A DNA stretch of 64,000 nucleotides, taken from assembly GCF_003056345.1 (NCBI RefSeq), contig NZ_PYWB01000004.1, forward strand, positions 124,001 through 188,000. Reading direction: 5' to 3'. The notes under the pieces are model-generated. The model searched no databases. It saw only the letters and a list, made by a program, of their open reading frames with translations, and had not been told where the DNA came from. Positions 34,384 to 43,792 of the stretch are shown one piece after another (positions within the stretch are counted from its first letter, which is position 1; each line of letters begins with the position of its first letter). This DNA comes from Devosia submarina (GTDB taxonomy: Bacteria > Pseudomonadota > Alphaproteobacteria > Rhizobiales > Devosiaceae). The position numbers and the translations under genes are program-made.

Positions 34384-36297
34384 TTAGGCCGACTTCTTGC
34401 TGTCGTCGTCCTTGACCTCTTCGAAGTCGGCGTCAACCACGTCGTCGTCTTCTTCGTCTTGAGTGCCGTTGGCCTTGGCTTCGGCTTCAGCCTGGGAAGC
34501 CTTGTACATGGCCTCGCCCAGTTTCATGGAGGCCTGGGCCAGGGCTTCGGTCTTTTCCTTGATCACTTCGCTGTCGTCGCCATCAATAACGGCGCGCAGA
34601 TCGGTGATCGCGGTTTCGATTGCAGTCTTGTCCTCGGCCGAAACCTTGTCGCCATATTCCTTGAGCGACTTCTCGGTCGAGTGGATCAGCGACTCGCCCT
34701 GGTTCTTGGCTTCCACAGCTTCGCGCTTGCGCTTGTCGGCTTCAGCGTTCTGCTCGGCTTCCTTGACCATCTTTTCGATGTCGGCGTCCGAAAGGCCACC
34801 CGAGGCCTGGATGCGGATCTGCTGCTCCTTGCCGGTGCCCTTGTCCTTGGCCGAAACCTGCACGATCCCGTTGGCGTCGATGTCGAAGGTCACTTCGATC
34901 TGCGGCACGCCACGCGGTGCGGGCGGAATGCCGGCAAGGTCGAAATTGCCCAGGAGCTTGTTGTTGGCGGCCATTTCGCGTTCGCCCTGGAACACGCGGA
35001 TGGTCACCGCGCTCTGGTTGTCCTCGGCGGTCGAGAAGGTCTGCGACTTCTTGGTCGGGATGGTGGTGTTGCGATCGATCAGGCGCGTGAACACGCCACC
35101 CAGCGTTTCGATGCCGAGCGAGAGCGGGGTCACGTCGAGCAGCAAGACGTCCTTGACGTCGCCCTGGAGCACGCCGGCCTGGATGGCCGCGCCGAGCGCC
35201 ACGACCTCGTCGGGGTTCACGCCCTTGTGGGGTTCCTTGCCGAACAGCTGCTTGACCGCTTCCTGCACCTTGGGCATGCGGCTCATGCCGCCGACCAGGA
35301 CCACTTCGTCGATCTGGGAAGCCGAAACACCGGCATCCTTCATCGCCTGCTTGCAGGGGTCGATGGTGCGGGTAATGAGGTCATCCACCAGCGATTCAAG
35401 CTTGGAGCGCGAGAGCTTGAGCGTCAGGTGCTTTGGACCCGAGGCATCGGCCGTGATGAAGGGCAGGTTGATTTCGGTCTGGGTCGAGCTCGAGAGTTCG
35501 ATCTTGGCCTTTTCAGCAGCTTCCTTGAGGCGCTGCAGGGCGAGCTTGTCGGAGCGCAAATCGATGCCCTGCTCCTTCTTGAACTCGTCGGCGAGGTAGT
35601 CGACCAGACGCATGTCGAAGTCTTCACCGCCCAGGAACGTGTCACCATTGGTGGACTTCACCTCAAACACGCCATCGCCGATTTCGAGGATGGAGATATC
35701 GAAGGTACCGCCGCCAAGGTCATAAACCGCGATCGTGCCGGTGTTCTTCTTGTCGAGGCCATAGGCGAGCGCGGCAGCGGTCGGCTCGTTGATGATGCGG
35801 AGCACTTCAAGGCCCGCGATCTTGCCGGCGTCCTTGGTGGCCTGACGCTGGGAGTCGTTGAAGTATGCCGGAACGGTGATCACGGCCTGCGTGACGTTCT
35901 CGCCGAGATAGGATTCGGCGGTTTCCTTCATCTTCTGCAGGATCATGGCCGATACCTGCGAGGGCGAGTACTTGTCGCCCGAGGCTTCAACCCATGCGTC
36001 GCCATTGTCGGCCTTGACGATCTTGAACGGCACAAGGTTCTTGTCCTTGGCCACGACCTGGTCGTCGAACCGGCGACCGATCAGGCGCTTGACGGCAAAC
36101 AGGGTATTTTCAGGATTGGTGACGGCCTGGCGCTTGGCCGGCTGGCCGACCAGACGCTCGCCATCCTTGGAAAAGGCGACCATCGAGGGCGTCGTACGGG
36201 CGCCTTCAGCATTTTCGATAACCTTGGGATTGGTCCCATCCATCACCGCAACGCAGCTATTGGTGGTGCCCAGGTCGATACCGATGACTTTAGCCAT
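34384..36297 (-). CDS. dnaK: DnaK, Hsp70 chaperone
   Basis: DnaK folds and protects proteins with ATP, helped by DnaJ and GrpE. The nucleotide-binding domain begins [18 protein letters not shown] and has [17 protein letters not shown]. The substrate domain follows the [19 protein letters not shown] linker. The C terminus is acidic ([12 protein letters not shown]). Length 637 is normal. A sigma-32-type promoter lies about 115-145 bp upstream. Unlike the usual dnaK-dnaJ pair, no dnaJ follows, and grpE is separated by the opposite-strand nicotinamidase gene. Confidence 0.98.
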   Translation of the reverse strand: MAKVIGIDLGTTNSCVAVMDGTNPKVIENAEGARTTPSMVAFSKDGERLVGQPAKRQAVTNPENTLFAVKRLIGRRFDDQVVAKDKNLVPFKIVKADNGDAWVEASGDKYSPSQVSAMILQKMKETAESYLGENVTQAVITVPAYFNDSQRQATKDAGKIAGLEVLRIINEPTAAALAYGLDKKNTGTIAVYDLGGGTFDISILEIGDGVFEVKSTNGDTFLGGEDFDMRLVDYLADEFKKEQGIDLRSDKLALQRLKEAAEKAKIELSSSTQTEINLPFITADASGPKHLTLKLSRSKLESLVDDLITRTIDPCKQAMKDAGVSASQIDEVVLVGGMSRMPKVQEAVKQLFGKEPHKGVNPDEVVALGAAIQAGVLQGDVKDVLLLDVTPLSLGIETLGGVFTRLIDRNTTIPTKKSQTFSTAEDNQSAVTIRVFQGEREMAANNKLLGNFDLAGIPPAPRGVPQIEVTFDIDANGIVQVSAKDKGTGKEQQIRIQASGGLSDADIEKMVKEAEQNAEADKRKREAVEAKNQGESLIHSTEKSLKEYGDKVSAEDKTAIETAITDLRAVIDGDDSEVIKEKTEALAQASMKLGEAMYKASQAEAEAKANGTQDEEDDDVVDADFEEVKDDDSKKSA

Positions 36298-36410
36298 GAA
36301 CTCTAGCCTTTCTTGAGCAAACCCTTGGTGAAACCCCCTTGCGAGGCAGTCTCGTGGCTGGGAGAGCCGGGTTCCTTGGAACTGTTGTGCCCATCGCTGG
36401 GCCTGCGGCG

Positions 36411-36440
36411 TATATAGGGGGGTGCCATTGGCGCTTCAAG
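36411..36440 (-). promoter_or_regulatory. Sigma-32 (RpoH) type promoter of dnaK
   Basis: Reading on the minus strand: CTTGAAGC (36440-36433) as -35 and CCCCTATATA (36420-36411) as -10. This matches the heat-shock consensus CTTGAA...CCCCATnT with 14 bases between. It predicts a 5' leader of about 105 bases. No CIRCE element (HrcA operator) is seen near it. Confidence 0.8.
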
Positions 36441-36536
36441 CGGGATGAGGCACAGTTTGTCCCATAATTGGCTTGCGGAGAGGTGGTTTCGACAGACGTG
36501 CCGAAGCGCCGCCTCGGGTGCGGTGATAAGCAGCGT

Positions 36537-36598
36537 TGATGTGGCGAGGCCCTGCCTCGGAAGTAGATAGTGTAGTGAGACAAAGCCTCGCCACATCA
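36537..36598. repeat. 14-bp perfect inverted repeat upstream of dnaK
   Basis: TGATGTGGCGAGGC (36537-36550) and GCCTCGCCACATCA (36585-36598) are exact complements with a 34-base loop. A smaller hairpin CGAGGC-CCT-GCCTCG overlaps the left arm, allowing two alternative folds. There is no T run, so it is not a standard terminator. Between it and the next repeat (36599-36823) I see nothing gene-like. Confidence 0.5.
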
Positions 36599-36823
36599 GA
36601 TGGGATTTTAGGCTGATCCCGGCGCGACTCTGGTCCCTAGCCTCCCAGAGGCATCGTAAACACTTCCGCCGTCCTACGGGGATCGCGACATCCCCGCCCC
36701 ATCTGCCCCTTCACAAGCCGGTTCGCGCGACCCGCTGGTTGGTGAAGGCAGTGGAGGGAGGATAGGGCATGAGGATGGTGGGGGGAGAAGGGGGAATAAG
36801 CGCAGAGATTTGCGTGCGGGGAG

Positions 36824-36880
36824 AGGACCCCCACCTAGCCTCCCCCTGAGAAGGGGAGGGACTGGCGCGGTGGGTGGGTG
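36824..36880. repeat. Palindromic repeat fragment, CCTCCCCC type
   Basis: ACCCCCACCTAGCCTCCCC with GAGAAGGGGAGGG and GGTGGGTGGG is the same style of element as at 22525-22634, but shorter and less symmetric. Confidence 0.45.
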
Positions 36881-36901
36881 AGATGGTGGCGCAGCTTCGA
36901 T

Positions 36902-36987
36902 CGTCATCCTCGGGCTTGACCCGAGGAGACTGCCCTTGCCGGACGCTGGTAAAGTGCAGAGCCCTCGGGTCAAGCCCGAGGGTGACG
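36902..36987. repeat. CCTCGGGCTTGACCCGAGG palindromic element, copy 1
   Basis: The left arm (36902-36926) and right arm (36962-36987) are near-perfect reverse complements, and each arm is itself a CCTCGGG/CCCGAGG hairpin. The same double-hairpin unit occurs at 42538-42615 and 44923-45006. It resembles REP/BIME-type intergenic repeats. Confidence 0.7.
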
Positions 36988-37019
36988 ATGGGTGAGTAAG
37001 GGCTCAGGTTACGCAGTGG

Positions 37020-37107
37020 CCCCCATGGTGAGCTTGTCGAACCATGGGGGCGTGACAGCCGAGCCTCCACTCGCGCGGCCTCGTGGTTCGACAGGCTCAC
37101 CATGGGG
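37020..37107. repeat. Pair of TTCGACAGGCTCA-type hairpins
   Basis: CCCCCATGGT...ACCATGGGGG (37020-37050) and CCTCGTGGTTCGACAGGCTC...GGGG (37079-37107) are inverted relative to each other. They belong to the family seen at 34061-34305. The rest of the gap to 37245 shows only a probable promoter region for the nicotinamidase gene. Confidence 0.55.
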
Positions 37108-37245
37108 CCTCTGGGGGTGTTGTGTGGTGGAAGATTGTTTTAACCCGAGTTCGGCGGGATGGTACCTCCGGCGTTCACATGGCCCTTCTCGACAATTGCG
37201 GGCGAACGGTCATAACTGCCTCGGTGCAAACAAGGGGAAGCCGCC

Positions 37246-37881
37246 ATGAATATCACGATCGCACCCGAGGACGTGCTGGTTGTTGTGGATGTGCAGTATG
37301 ATTTCCTGCCTGGTGGCAGCCTTGCGGTGGCCGGGGGCGATGAGATCGTGCCGTTGATCAACACGCTGGGCAAGCATTTCACCAATGTGGTGCTGACCCA
37401 GGATTGGCATCCGGCCGATCACGTTTCCTTTGCAAGCCAACACGGGGGCAAGGCGGCGTTTGAAACGGTTGAGCTATCCTATGGCACACAGGTGCTGTGG
37501 CCGGATCATTGTGTTTGGGGCACGCATGGCGCCGAAATTTCCCATGATCTGCATCTGCCGCATGCGCAGCTGATTATCCGCAAGGGCTACAATCGCGAGA
37601 TCGACAGCTATTCGGGGTTCCAGGAAGCGGACCGGCAGACGCTGACGGGGCTCGCCGGTTATCTCAACGAGCGCGATGTGGGGCGCCTATTTGTGGTGGG
37701 GCTCGCGACTGATTTTTGTGTCGCCTGGACCGCGATCGACGGCGCAGCGGCCGGCTATGATGTCCTGGTGATCGAGGATGCGGCGCGGGGGATCGACAAT
37801 GGGGGATCGCTGGAGCGGGCCTGGGCCGACATGGAGGAAGCCGGTGTGCAGCGCATCGTGAGCAAGGATATTCTGGGCTGA
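37246..37881 (+). CDS. pncA: Nicotinamidase (isochorismatase-like hydrolase)
   Basis: PncA hydrolyses nicotinamide to nicotinate and ammonia for NAD recycling. VVVDVQYDFLPGGSL holds the catalytic aspartate, TQDWHPADHVSFAS the metal-binding residues, and LATDFCVAWTAIDGAAAG the nucleophilic cysteine; a lysine lies in IIRKGYNREIDSYSGF. Length 211 is normal. It is a single gene on the plus strand between grpE and dnaK, which separates the two heat-shock genes. A GGGGAAG ribosome site precedes the ATG. Confidence 0.95.
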   Translation: MNITIAPEDVLVVVDVQYDFLPGGSLAVAGGDEIVPLINTLGKHFTNVVLTQDWHPADHVSFASQHGGKAAFETVELSYGTQVLWPDHCVWGTHGAEISHDLHLPHAQLIIRKGYNREIDSYSGFQEADRQTLTGLAGYLNERDVGRLFVVGLATDFCVAWTAIDGAAAGYDVLVIEDAARGIDNGGSLERAWADMEEAGVQRIVSKDILG

Positions 37882-37888
37882 AAAAGCA

Positions 37889-37911
37889 AATCCCCGCCAG
37901 GAGCGGGGATT
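37889..37911. terminator. Shared terminator between pncA and grpE
   Basis: AATCCCCGC (37889-37897) and GCGGGGATT (37903-37911) form a 9-bp stem with the loop CAGGA. Read leftward it is followed by TGCTTTTT, suiting grpE. Its right arm runs into the parS site at 37907. Confidence 0.7.
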
Positions 37912-37922
37912 CACGTGAAACG
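37907..37922. promoter_or_regulatory. parS: parS site 8 (asymmetric, fused to a terminator)
   Basis: GGATTCACGTGAAACG. The first five bases are part of the right arm of the pncA/grpE terminator. It contains GATTC (GANTC). Confidence 0.7.
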
Positions 37923-37936
37923 TTTCGTCTTGAAAA

Positions 37937-38521
37937 CTAGGCGCTCTTGTCGACCGCTTCATCGGCTGGAGCATGAGTCGGGCCGCCCTTGGCGACACCC
38001 ACCATGGCGGGGCGCAGGACGCGATCGCCGATAGCAAAGCCGGCCTGGACGACCTGAACAACCGTGCCCTCGGGGCGGGTTGCGTCAGGAACTTCGAACA
38101 TGGCCTGATGCTTGTGCGGATCGAATTTCTGCCCCTCGGCCTCAATTGGCTTGACGCCGTGCTTGGCCAGAAGCCGCTGCATTTCGCGCTCGGTCATCTC
38201 GATGCCTTCGATCAGCGACTTGATCGTGGCGTCTTCGGAGGAACGGGCCTCCGCCGGCAGAACCATAAGGGCACGGCTGAGGGCATCCGTGGCGCTCAGC
38301 ATGTCGCGAGCAAATCCGGAAATCGCATAGGAGCGGGTGTCGGCAACATCGCGCTCGGTGCGCTTGCGCAGATTTTCCATCTCCGCAATGGTGCGCAGCA
38401 CGCGATCCTTGAGCTCGGCGTTTTCCGCGCGCAGCGCTTCAACCGGATCGATCTCGGGCTGTTCCAATTCGGTTTCGACTTCGTTGGTTTCGCCGGAGGC
38501 GGCGTTCTCGTCGCTCATCAT
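37937..38521 (-). CDS. grpE: GrpE, nucleotide exchange factor of DnaK
   Basis: GrpE releases ADP from DnaK. The acidic N terminus (about residues 1-30) is followed by a long coiled-coil helix ([30 protein letters not shown]), then the beta domain with [12 protein letters not shown] and [25 protein letters not shown]. Length 194 (or 193 if the second ATG is used) is normal. It follows hrcA by 67 bp in the same direction, the usual hrcA-grpE pair. A weak heat-shock-like motif lies in that gap. Confidence 0.96.
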   Translation of the reverse strand: MMSDENAASGETNEVETELEQPEIDPVEALRAENAELKDRVLRTIAEMENLRKRTERDVADTRSYAISGFARDMLSATDALSRALMVLPAEARSSEDATIKSLIEGIEMTEREMQRLLAKHGVKPIEAEGQKFDPHKHQAMFEVPDATRPEGTVVQVVQAGFAIGDRVLRPAMVGVAKGGPTHAPADEAVDKSA

Positions 38522-38588
38522 TATTCTGTTTCCGCATAGGTAAAGGGATTAACGCCGATATCGGCCAGAACGGTCTGCTTTTCAACCC

Positions 38589-39671
38589 TCAGCCGCTGTT
38601 GCGCTTGCGCGCCATCATCGCCGTGATGACATGGGCGGTGTAATCCACCACCGGCACGATGCGGGCATAGTTGAGGCGCGTAGGGCCGATCACGCCCAGA
38701 ACGCCCACGACCTTGTCATTGGCATCCTTGTAAGGAGAAAGGATGACCGAGGAGCCGGAAAGGGAAAAGAGCTTGTTTTCCGAGCCGATAAAGATGCGCA
38801 CGCCTTGCGCCTTTTCGGCATCGCCCAGCAGTTCCAGCAAGCCGTCCTTGCTTTCCAGCTCATCAAACAATTGCCGCATGCGCGACAGCTCGTCCGACGC
38901 CATGGTGTCGTTGATGAGATTGGCGCGGCCGCGCACGATCACGGTGGGAGTGCTGGTGGCGGATGGTTGGCTGAGGGTTGCAATACCCTGATCTACCAGC
39001 CTCTGGGTGAGTTCATCGAGCTCCGCCCTTTGCTCGGCGCGCTGCTCAGCAAGGATCTTGCGCGCTTCGGCAATGGTTCGGCCGACGACGTGGTGGGCAA
39101 GGAAATTGCTGGCCCGTGTCAGGGCGCTGGCAGTGAGGCCCGGCGGCGTATCAAGGATGCGGTTTTCCACCTGCCCGTCTTCGCCCACCAGGATCGCCAT
39201 GGCGCGATTGGCATCCAGCCGCACGAATTCGAGGTGCCGCAGCACCATGTCCGATTTTGTAGCGATCACCACGCCTGCGCCCTGGCTCAGACCCGAGAGC
39301 AATTGGCTGGCTTCAGTCAGCACATCTTCCACATGCCCCTGCCGTTGACCCTGGATGGATTGGGCAATCTGGTTGCGTTCTACCTCGTTGACGGCGCCCA
39401 CTTCGAGCATTGCATCAACAAAAAAGCGCAAGCCCTCCTGCGTCGGCGCTCGACCAGCCGAGGTATGGGGAGCCGCGATCAGGCCCAGATCCTCAAGGTC
39501 CGCCATGACATTGCGCACCGAGGCGGGCGACAGGCCGGTCTGGAGCATGCGCGAGAGATCACGCGAGCCCACAGGGGATCCGGTGTCCAGGTAACGCTCG
39601 ACGATCTTGCGGAAAATCTCCTGGCTGCGGGCGTTGAGCACACTCAAGAAATCTTCAGGGGGCTTGTTCAT
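38589..39671 (-). CDS. hrcA: HrcA, heat-inducible transcription repressor
   Basis: HrcA represses chaperone operons by binding CIRCE elements. The winged helix opens [20 protein letters not shown] and continues [32 protein letters not shown]. The C-terminal GAF-like domain ends with [20 protein letters not shown]. The ATG at 39671 gives 360 residues; a GTG at 39695 is an alternative. No CIRCE is visible anywhere in this window, so its targets, probably groESL, lie elsewhere. It is divergent from rph with a CtrA box between them. Confidence 0.96.
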   Translation of the reverse strand: MNKPPEDFLSVLNARSQEIFRKIVERYLDTGSPVGSRDLSRMLQTGLSPASVRNVMADLEDLGLIAAPHTSAGRAPTQEGLRFFVDAMLEVGAVNEVERNQIAQSIQGQRQGHVEDVLTEASQLLSGLSQGAGVVIATKSDMVLRHLEFVRLDANRAMAILVGEDGQVENRILDTPPGLTASALTRASNFLAHHVVGRTIAEARKILAEQRAEQRAELDELTQRLVDQGIATLSQPSATSTPTVIVRGRANLINDTMASDELSRMRQLFDELESKDGLLELLGDAEKAQGVRIFIGSENKLFSLSGSSVILSPYKDANDKVVGVLGVIGPTRLNYARIVPVVDYTAHVITAMMARKRNSG

Positions 39672-39773
39672 GCGGTTTTCGATAAAATGATCCACTTTAA
39701 CCGTGAGCCCTCATTTAAGCGCATTACCGCCCTGCGCCAAGCCGGTGCGGCTTGTGAGCGAGCCGGATGAGGG

Positions 39774-39789
39774 TTAAGAGGCGGTTAAC
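39774..39789. promoter_or_regulatory. Perfect CtrA-type box between hrcA and rph
   Basis: TTAA-GAGGCGG-TTAAC is an exact match to TTAA-N7-TTAAC. It is 23 bp before the rph start and about 80-100 bp from the hrcA start. A GANTC motif lies at 39804-39808. Confidence 0.6.
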
Positions 39790-39811
39790 AATAACTTTCC
39801 ATGGATTCCTG

Positions 39812-40528
39812 ATGCGCCCTTCCGGACGTGAGCCCAACCAGATGCGCGCCGTCACCTTTGAGCGCAATGTTGCTCTCAAGGCTGAAGGCTCATGCCTGGT
39901 TGCCTTTGGCAACACCCGCGTATTGGTGACCGCTTCGGTGGAAACGAGCCTGCCTGGCTGGCTGCGTGGCAAGGGGCAAGGCTGGGTAACTGCCGAATAT
40001 GGGATGCTGCCGCGCGCCACGGGAACGCGGACGCGTCGGGAAGCGACCGCCGGCAAGCAATCGGGCCGCACCCAGGAAATCCAGCGGCTGATCGGGCGCT
40101 CGCTGCGCGCCGTGGTCGATCTGCAGCTGCTTGGTGAAAACCAGATTACGGTGGACTGCGATGTGCTCGAAGCCGATGGCGGCACGCGCACGGCGTCCAT
40201 CACCGGCGCCTATGTCGCGCTGGCCGATGCCATTCGGTGGATGGACGAGCGCAAGCTCACCAAGGGGCAGGCGCTGCGCGATTCCGTAGCTGCCGTGTCC
40301 TGCGGCATTTATCGCGGCACGCCCGTGCTGGACCTCGACTATTTGGAAGACGTGGAAGCCCATACCGACGCCAATTTCGTGATGACGGGTTCGGGCAAGT
40401 TCGTGGAAATCCAAGGTACGGCCGAGCAAGTGCCCTTCTCGCGCGACGAGCTCAATGCGCTCATGGCGCTGGCCGAGCAGGGCATCGCCGACCTCAGTGA
40501 AATGCAACAAACGGTTCTTCAGGCATGA
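39812..40528 (+). CDS. rph: RNase PH
   Basis: RNase PH is a phosphate-dependent 3' exonuclease that trims tRNA and other RNA ends. [19 protein letters not shown] is the family opening, with [20 protein letters not shown] and [35 protein letters not shown] and [23 protein letters not shown] taken in parts complete the core. The ATG at 39812 gives 238 residues. Its TGA overlaps the ATG of a 50-codon frame, which in turn overlaps rdgB. Confidence 0.97.
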   Translation: MRPSGREPNQMRAVTFERNVALKAEGSCLVAFGNTRVLVTASVETSLPGWLRGKGQGWVTAEYGMLPRATGTRTRREATAGKQSGRTQEIQRLIGRSLRAVVDLQLLGENQITVDCDVLEADGGTRTASITGAYVALADAIRWMDERKLTKGQALRDSVAAVSCGIYRGTPVLDLDYLEDVEAHTDANFVMTGSGKFVEIQGTAEQVPFSRDELNALMALAEQGIADLSEMQQTVLQA

Positions 40529-40677
40529 TCGGCTGGCTCCTCAGGAAAGTGGCATCTGCGCCTGTTCAGGCCAATCAGGCCAATCAGGCCAAGTCGGAGA
40601 TGTCGCTAGAGCGTTGCGCCATCTGGCACGATGTAACGCGCGCACTTGACGCCAAACCCAAGAGTGCAAGCAAATGA
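40525..40677 (+). CDS. Small coupled ORF (50 residues) between rph and rdgB
   Basis: The frame begins [20 protein letters not shown], ends DAKPKSASK, and links its neighbours exactly. Its ATG overlaps the rph stop (ATGA), and its TGA overlaps the rdgB start (ATGA). It contains three tandem copies of CAGGCCAA(T/G), encoding QAN-QAN-QAK. The N terminus is slightly hydrophobic with basic residues. I recognise no family. It might be a real small protein, a translational bridge that delivers ribosomes to rdgB, or both; a chance frame is also possible, though both overlaps being exact argues against that. Confidence 0.5.
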   Translation: MIGWLLRKVASAPVQANQANQAKSEMSLERCAIWHDVTRALDAKPKSASK

Positions 40678-41315
40678 GCATCGAACGGCTGCGCAGAGGT
40701 GACCGGCTCGTCCTGGCGTCCCACAACAAGGGCAAGCTCGAGGAGTTTCAGGGATTGTTCGAGCCCTATGGGCTGGAACTGATCTCCGCCGCCGAGCTTG
40801 ACCTGCCCGAGCCCGAGGAAACCGGCACGAGTTTCGCCGAAAATGCGCGCATCAAGGCTCATGCTGCGGCCCAAGGCGCCGGCATGCTGGCGCTGAGCGA
40901 TGATTCGGGGCTGTGCGTTGATGCGCTCAATGGCGATCCTGGTGTCTATACGGCCGACTGGGCCGGTGTGCCGCGCAATTTCGATCATGCCATGAACCGC
41001 GTGGAAGATGCTTTGCAGGCCGCCAACGCCACTTCGCCCAGCCAGCGCCGGGCCTCGTTCAATGCCACGCTGTGCCTGGCCCATCCCGATGGGCGTGACG
41101 TCCTTTATGTGGGCAAGTGCGATGGCATGCTGGTCTGGCCTCCGCGCGGCGAGCGCGGCCACGGCTATGACCCCGTGTTTATGCCCGATGGCTATGACAT
41201 CACCTTTGGCCAGATGACGGCCGAGATGAAGCATGGCTGGACGCCGGGGACGACAGGTTTGAGCCACCGGGCACGCGCCTTTGCCCAGTTTGTGGAACAC
41301 CAGATTGAGCACTAG
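40674..41315 (+). CDS. rdgB: RdgB/HAM1 family XTP/dITP pyrophosphatase
   Basis: RdgB removes ITP, dITP and XTP from the nucleotide pool. [20 protein letters not shown] is the nucleotide-binding opening, [14 protein letters not shown] and [15 protein letters not shown] hold the metal-binding acidic residues, and [14 protein letters not shown] is near the C terminus. Length 213 is normal. The ATG overlaps the end of the small upstream frame; hemW overlaps its end. The set rph-rdgB-hemW is conserved in alphaproteobacteria. Confidence 0.96.
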   Translation: MSIERLRRGDRLVLASHNKGKLEEFQGLFEPYGLELISAAELDLPEPEETGTSFAENARIKAHAAAQGAGMLALSDDSGLCVDALNGDPGVYTADWAGVPRNFDHAMNRVEDALQAANATSPSQRRASFNATLCLAHPDGRDVLYVGKCDGMLVWPPRGERGHGYDPVFMPDGYDITFGQMTAEMKHGWTPGTTGLSHRARAFAQFVEHQIEH

Positions 41316-42462
41316 GGCGAACGACCTTTTCGGCGTTTACGTGCACTGGCCATTTTGCGCCAGCAAATGCCCCTATTGCGACTTCAATTCGCACGTCCAC
41401 CGCGGCCCCTTCGACGAGGATGGCTACGTCAAGGCTTATGAGCGCGAGATCGCCCATGCAGCGGCGCTGGCGCCCGGCCGGGTGGTGCAGTCGATCTTTT
41501 TCGGCGGCGGCACTCCATCGCTGATGTCGCCCAATGCCACGGGCCGGATCATCGATGCCATTGCCCGGCACTGGACGGTGGAAAGCAAGGCCGAGATCAC
41601 GCTCGAGGCTAATCCGACCAGCGTCGAGGTCGACCGCTTCAAGGGGTTTCGCACCGCAGGCGTCAATCGCGTTTCGCTAGGCGTGCAGTCGCTGCGCGAA
41701 GGGCCGCTGGCGGAACTCGGTCGCCGACACTCTGTGGACGAAGCCATCGCCGCAGTGCGCATTGCCCAGAGCATTTTCGAGCGCTCGAGCTTTGACATCA
41801 TCTATGCTCGCCCCAAACAGACGCTCGAGGATTGGGAGGACGAGCTCAAGGAGGCGCTCTGGCTCGCACGCGGCCATATCAGCCTTTACCAGCTGACCAT
41901 CGAGCAGGGGACGCGCTATTTCGACCTGCATCGCGCGGGGAAGCTCCAGATGCCCGACGAGGATCTGGCGGCCGATTTCTATGAGCTGACGCAGGAGCTG
42001 ACAGCCGAGGCGGGCTTGCCGGCTTATGAGATTTCCAACCATGCCCGCCCCGGGCAGGAGAGCCAGCACAATCTTCTGTACTGGCGCTATGGCGAATATG
42101 CCGGGATCGGCCCCGGTGCGCATGGCCGGCTGATGATCAATAATCAGCGCCACGCCACGGCGGCCGAGAAAATGCCATTCGACTGGCAGAAGCGCGTCAA
42201 CAGCGCTGGCCACGGCATGGTGGTGGACGATGTCCTCACTTGGGAAGAGCAGGGCGACGAGTTCCTCGTCATGGGCCTGCGCCTTAAGGAAGGCATTTCG
42301 CCCTCGCGCTTTACCGCCATTTCGGGGCGGCAGATTTCGCCGCGCCAGATCGAAGCGCTCAAGGGGTATGGGTTCGTTGAAACCCTGCCCAATGGGAATA
42401 TTCGGGTCACGGACCGGGGCTGGCCAGTGCTGGATGCGGTCGTAGCGGATCTGGCGGCCTGA
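41305..42462 (+). CDS. hemW: HemW, radical SAM haem chaperone
   Basis: HemW resembles coproporphyrinogen dehydrogenases but carries haem to target proteins. The [4Fe-4S] motif is CASKCPYC near the N terminus, within [30 protein letters not shown] and [11 protein letters not shown] bind SAM, and the C-terminal domain is HemN-like. No ATG is available before the conserved part; TTG at 41305 overlapping the rdgB end gives 385 residues, and TTG at 41281 is an alternative. The true oxidase has an extra N-terminal motif that is absent here. Confidence 0.93.
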   Translation: MSTRANDLFGVYVHWPFCASKCPYCDFNSHVHRGPFDEDGYVKAYEREIAHAAALAPGRVVQSIFFGGGTPSLMSPNATGRIIDAIARHWTVESKAEITLEANPTSVEVDRFKGFRTAGVNRVSLGVQSLREGPLAELGRRHSVDEAIAAVRIAQSIFERSSFDIIYARPKQTLEDWEDELKEALWLARGHISLYQLTIEQGTRYFDLHRAGKLQMPDEDLAADFYELTQELTAEAGLPAYEISNHARPGQESQHNLLYWRYGEYAGIGPGAHGRLMINNQRHATAAEKMPFDWQKRVNSAGHGMVVDDVLTWEEQGDEFLVMGLRLKEGISPSRFTAISGRQISPRQIEALKGYGFVETLPNGNIRVTDRGWPVLDAVVADLAA

Positions 42463-42537
42463 GGGACTCAACCTTGACCTTTCCCCTGCGAGGGAGAGCA
42501 ATGGTTCGGTGGCTCTCGATCTTTATACCGCACGAAT

Positions 42538-42615
42538 CGTCACCCTCGGCCTTGAGCCGAGGGCTCTGCACTTTGGGGAAAGTGTAGTACCCTCGGGTCA
42601 GGCCCGAGGGTGACG
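42538..42615. repeat. CCTCGGGCTTGACCCGAGG palindromic element, copy 2
   Basis: The arms at 42538-42563 and 42590-42615 face each other in the hemW-tsaB gap. The flanking sequence (about 42463-42537) has a CCCCTGCGAGGG hairpin fragment. Same unit as at 36902 and 44923. Confidence 0.7.
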
Positions 42616-42704
42616 CATGGTGGTAGCTTGCGCCGAGGCTGTTTGTCGGGAGATGTAGCCCGACAAACTCGACTCCAGGCGCTGGGGACGCTAGAGCCAT
42701 TCCC

Positions 42705-43307
42705 ATGACCATCACCCTTGCCATCGACACCGCTGCGCCACGACTGCAATTGGCTTTGCTTCCAGCCGATGGCCATGTGGATGTGTCGGTGGACGAGATC
42801 GCCACCGGTCACGCCGAACTGATTTTTGAGCGGATTGGGCAACTGCTTGGGCGCAATGGCGTGGGCTATGAGGATCTCGAGCGAGTGGCGAGCACGACGG
42901 GGCCGGGATCGTTTACCGGTTTGCGGATCGGGCTATCGGCCGCGCGGGGCATTGGGCTGGCCCGTGCCATTCCGGTCGTTGGAGTGCCGAGTCTTTTGGC
43001 GCTGTCGCTGAGCGTTAGGGGGCCATCCACCGTCCTGCTCGATGCAAGGCGGGGCGAGGCCTATCTGCAAAATTTCTTGGGTGCCGGGCAGCCCAAGGAT
43101 GAGGCGAGGCTGCTCCAGATGGAGGAGGCGCGTGCCGCTGTGGTGCCGGGCGCGGCTCTGATCGAATCGCCCTTTGTTGATATCGCCCTTGTGGCTCGCT
43201 TCGCAGCGCAGGCTGATCCAAACACCTACCTGCCCGAGGCGGCCTATGTCCGGGATGCCGATGCCAAGCCGCAAGGTGCGGCGCGTATTGCCAGGCTCAA
43301 TGCATGA
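42705..43307 (+). CDS. tsaB: TsaB, tRNA threonylcarbamoyladenosine synthesis protein
   Basis: TsaB is the non-catalytic partner of TsaD for t6A37 in tRNAs reading ANN codons. LAIDTAAPRLQLALL opens an ASKHA-type fold, followed by ELIFERIGQLLGRNG and TGPGSFTGLRIGLSAARG, the family signature. The cysteine/histidine catalytic set of TsaD is absent, as expected. Length 200 is slightly short but usual here. Its stop overlaps the rimI start by four bases. Confidence 0.95.
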   Translation: MTITLAIDTAAPRLQLALLPADGHVDVSVDEIATGHAELIFERIGQLLGRNGVGYEDLERVASTTGPGSFTGLRIGLSAARGIGLARAIPVVGVPSLLALSLSVRGPSTVLLDARRGEAYLQNFLGAGQPKDEARLLQMEEARAAVVPGAALIESPFVDIALVARFAAQADPNTYLPEAAYVRDADAKPQGAARIARLNA

Positions 43308-43783
43308 TGAAACTCTGGATGGCGCCGGCAGGGCTGCATATCGAGCCCGGACAAATGGGGGACGCACGCGAGCTAGCGCGTATTCACGCGACGGGATTTT
43401 ACCGGGGCTGGCCAGAAGCAGAATTCGCCGATTTCCTCGGGGATCCCAGCACACCGGTTTATGTCGCCTGCGACCCAAAGCGTCGCATCGCAGGCTTTGC
43501 CCTGATCCGCATCGCCGCCGACGAAGCGGAATTACTGACCATTGCGGTGGATCCCAAATGGCGCGGCAAGCGCGTCGGAGCGGCGCTGCTGCGTGCTGTG
43601 TTCGACGATCTGTTGATGAGCCCGGCGCGGCGCATGTTTTTGGAAGTCAGCGAGGACAACCAGGCAGCGATCCGGCTCTACAAGAGCCAGGGTTTTGCCA
43701 CCATTTCGCAGCGCAAAGGCTATTATGCAAAGCCCGATGGCTCCGCGGCAACGGCGCTTGTCATGTCGCGTGATCTTGGGTAA
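43304..43783 (+). CDS. rimI: RimI-like ribosomal protein/protein N-acetyltransferase
   Basis: A GNAT enzyme of 159 residues. The acetyl-CoA loop is in LLTIAVDPKWRGKRVGAALL, and the C-terminal EVSEDNQAAIRLYKSQGFA is typical of RimI. RimI acetylates the N terminus of ribosomal protein S18 in E. coli; the target here is inferred from the tsaB-rimI linkage. The ATG overlaps the tsaB stop. A Fur-family gene follows after 9 bp. Confidence 0.9.
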   Translation: MMKLWMAPAGLHIEPGQMGDARELARIHATGFYRGWPEAEFADFLGDPSTPVYVACDPKRRIAGFALIRIAADEAELLTIAVDPKWRGKRVGAALLRAVFDDLLMSPARRMFLEVSEDNQAAIRLYKSQGFATISQRKGYYAKPDGSAATALVMSRDLG

Positions 43784-43792
43784 CCCGTTTGG

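Noticed and set aside
34279..36306. 675-codon open frame on the plus strand opposite dnaK
   Set aside because: It mirrors the dnaK codons of a high-GC gene and has no recognisable domain; dnaK itself is certain.
34061..37107. CRISPR-like spacing of repeats
   Set aside because: The repeats are inverted, of different families and irregularly spaced, with no cas genes.
36298..39811. CIRCE element for HrcA
   Set aside because: I looked for TTAGCACTC-N9-GAGTGCTAA around dnaK, grpE and hrcA and found none.
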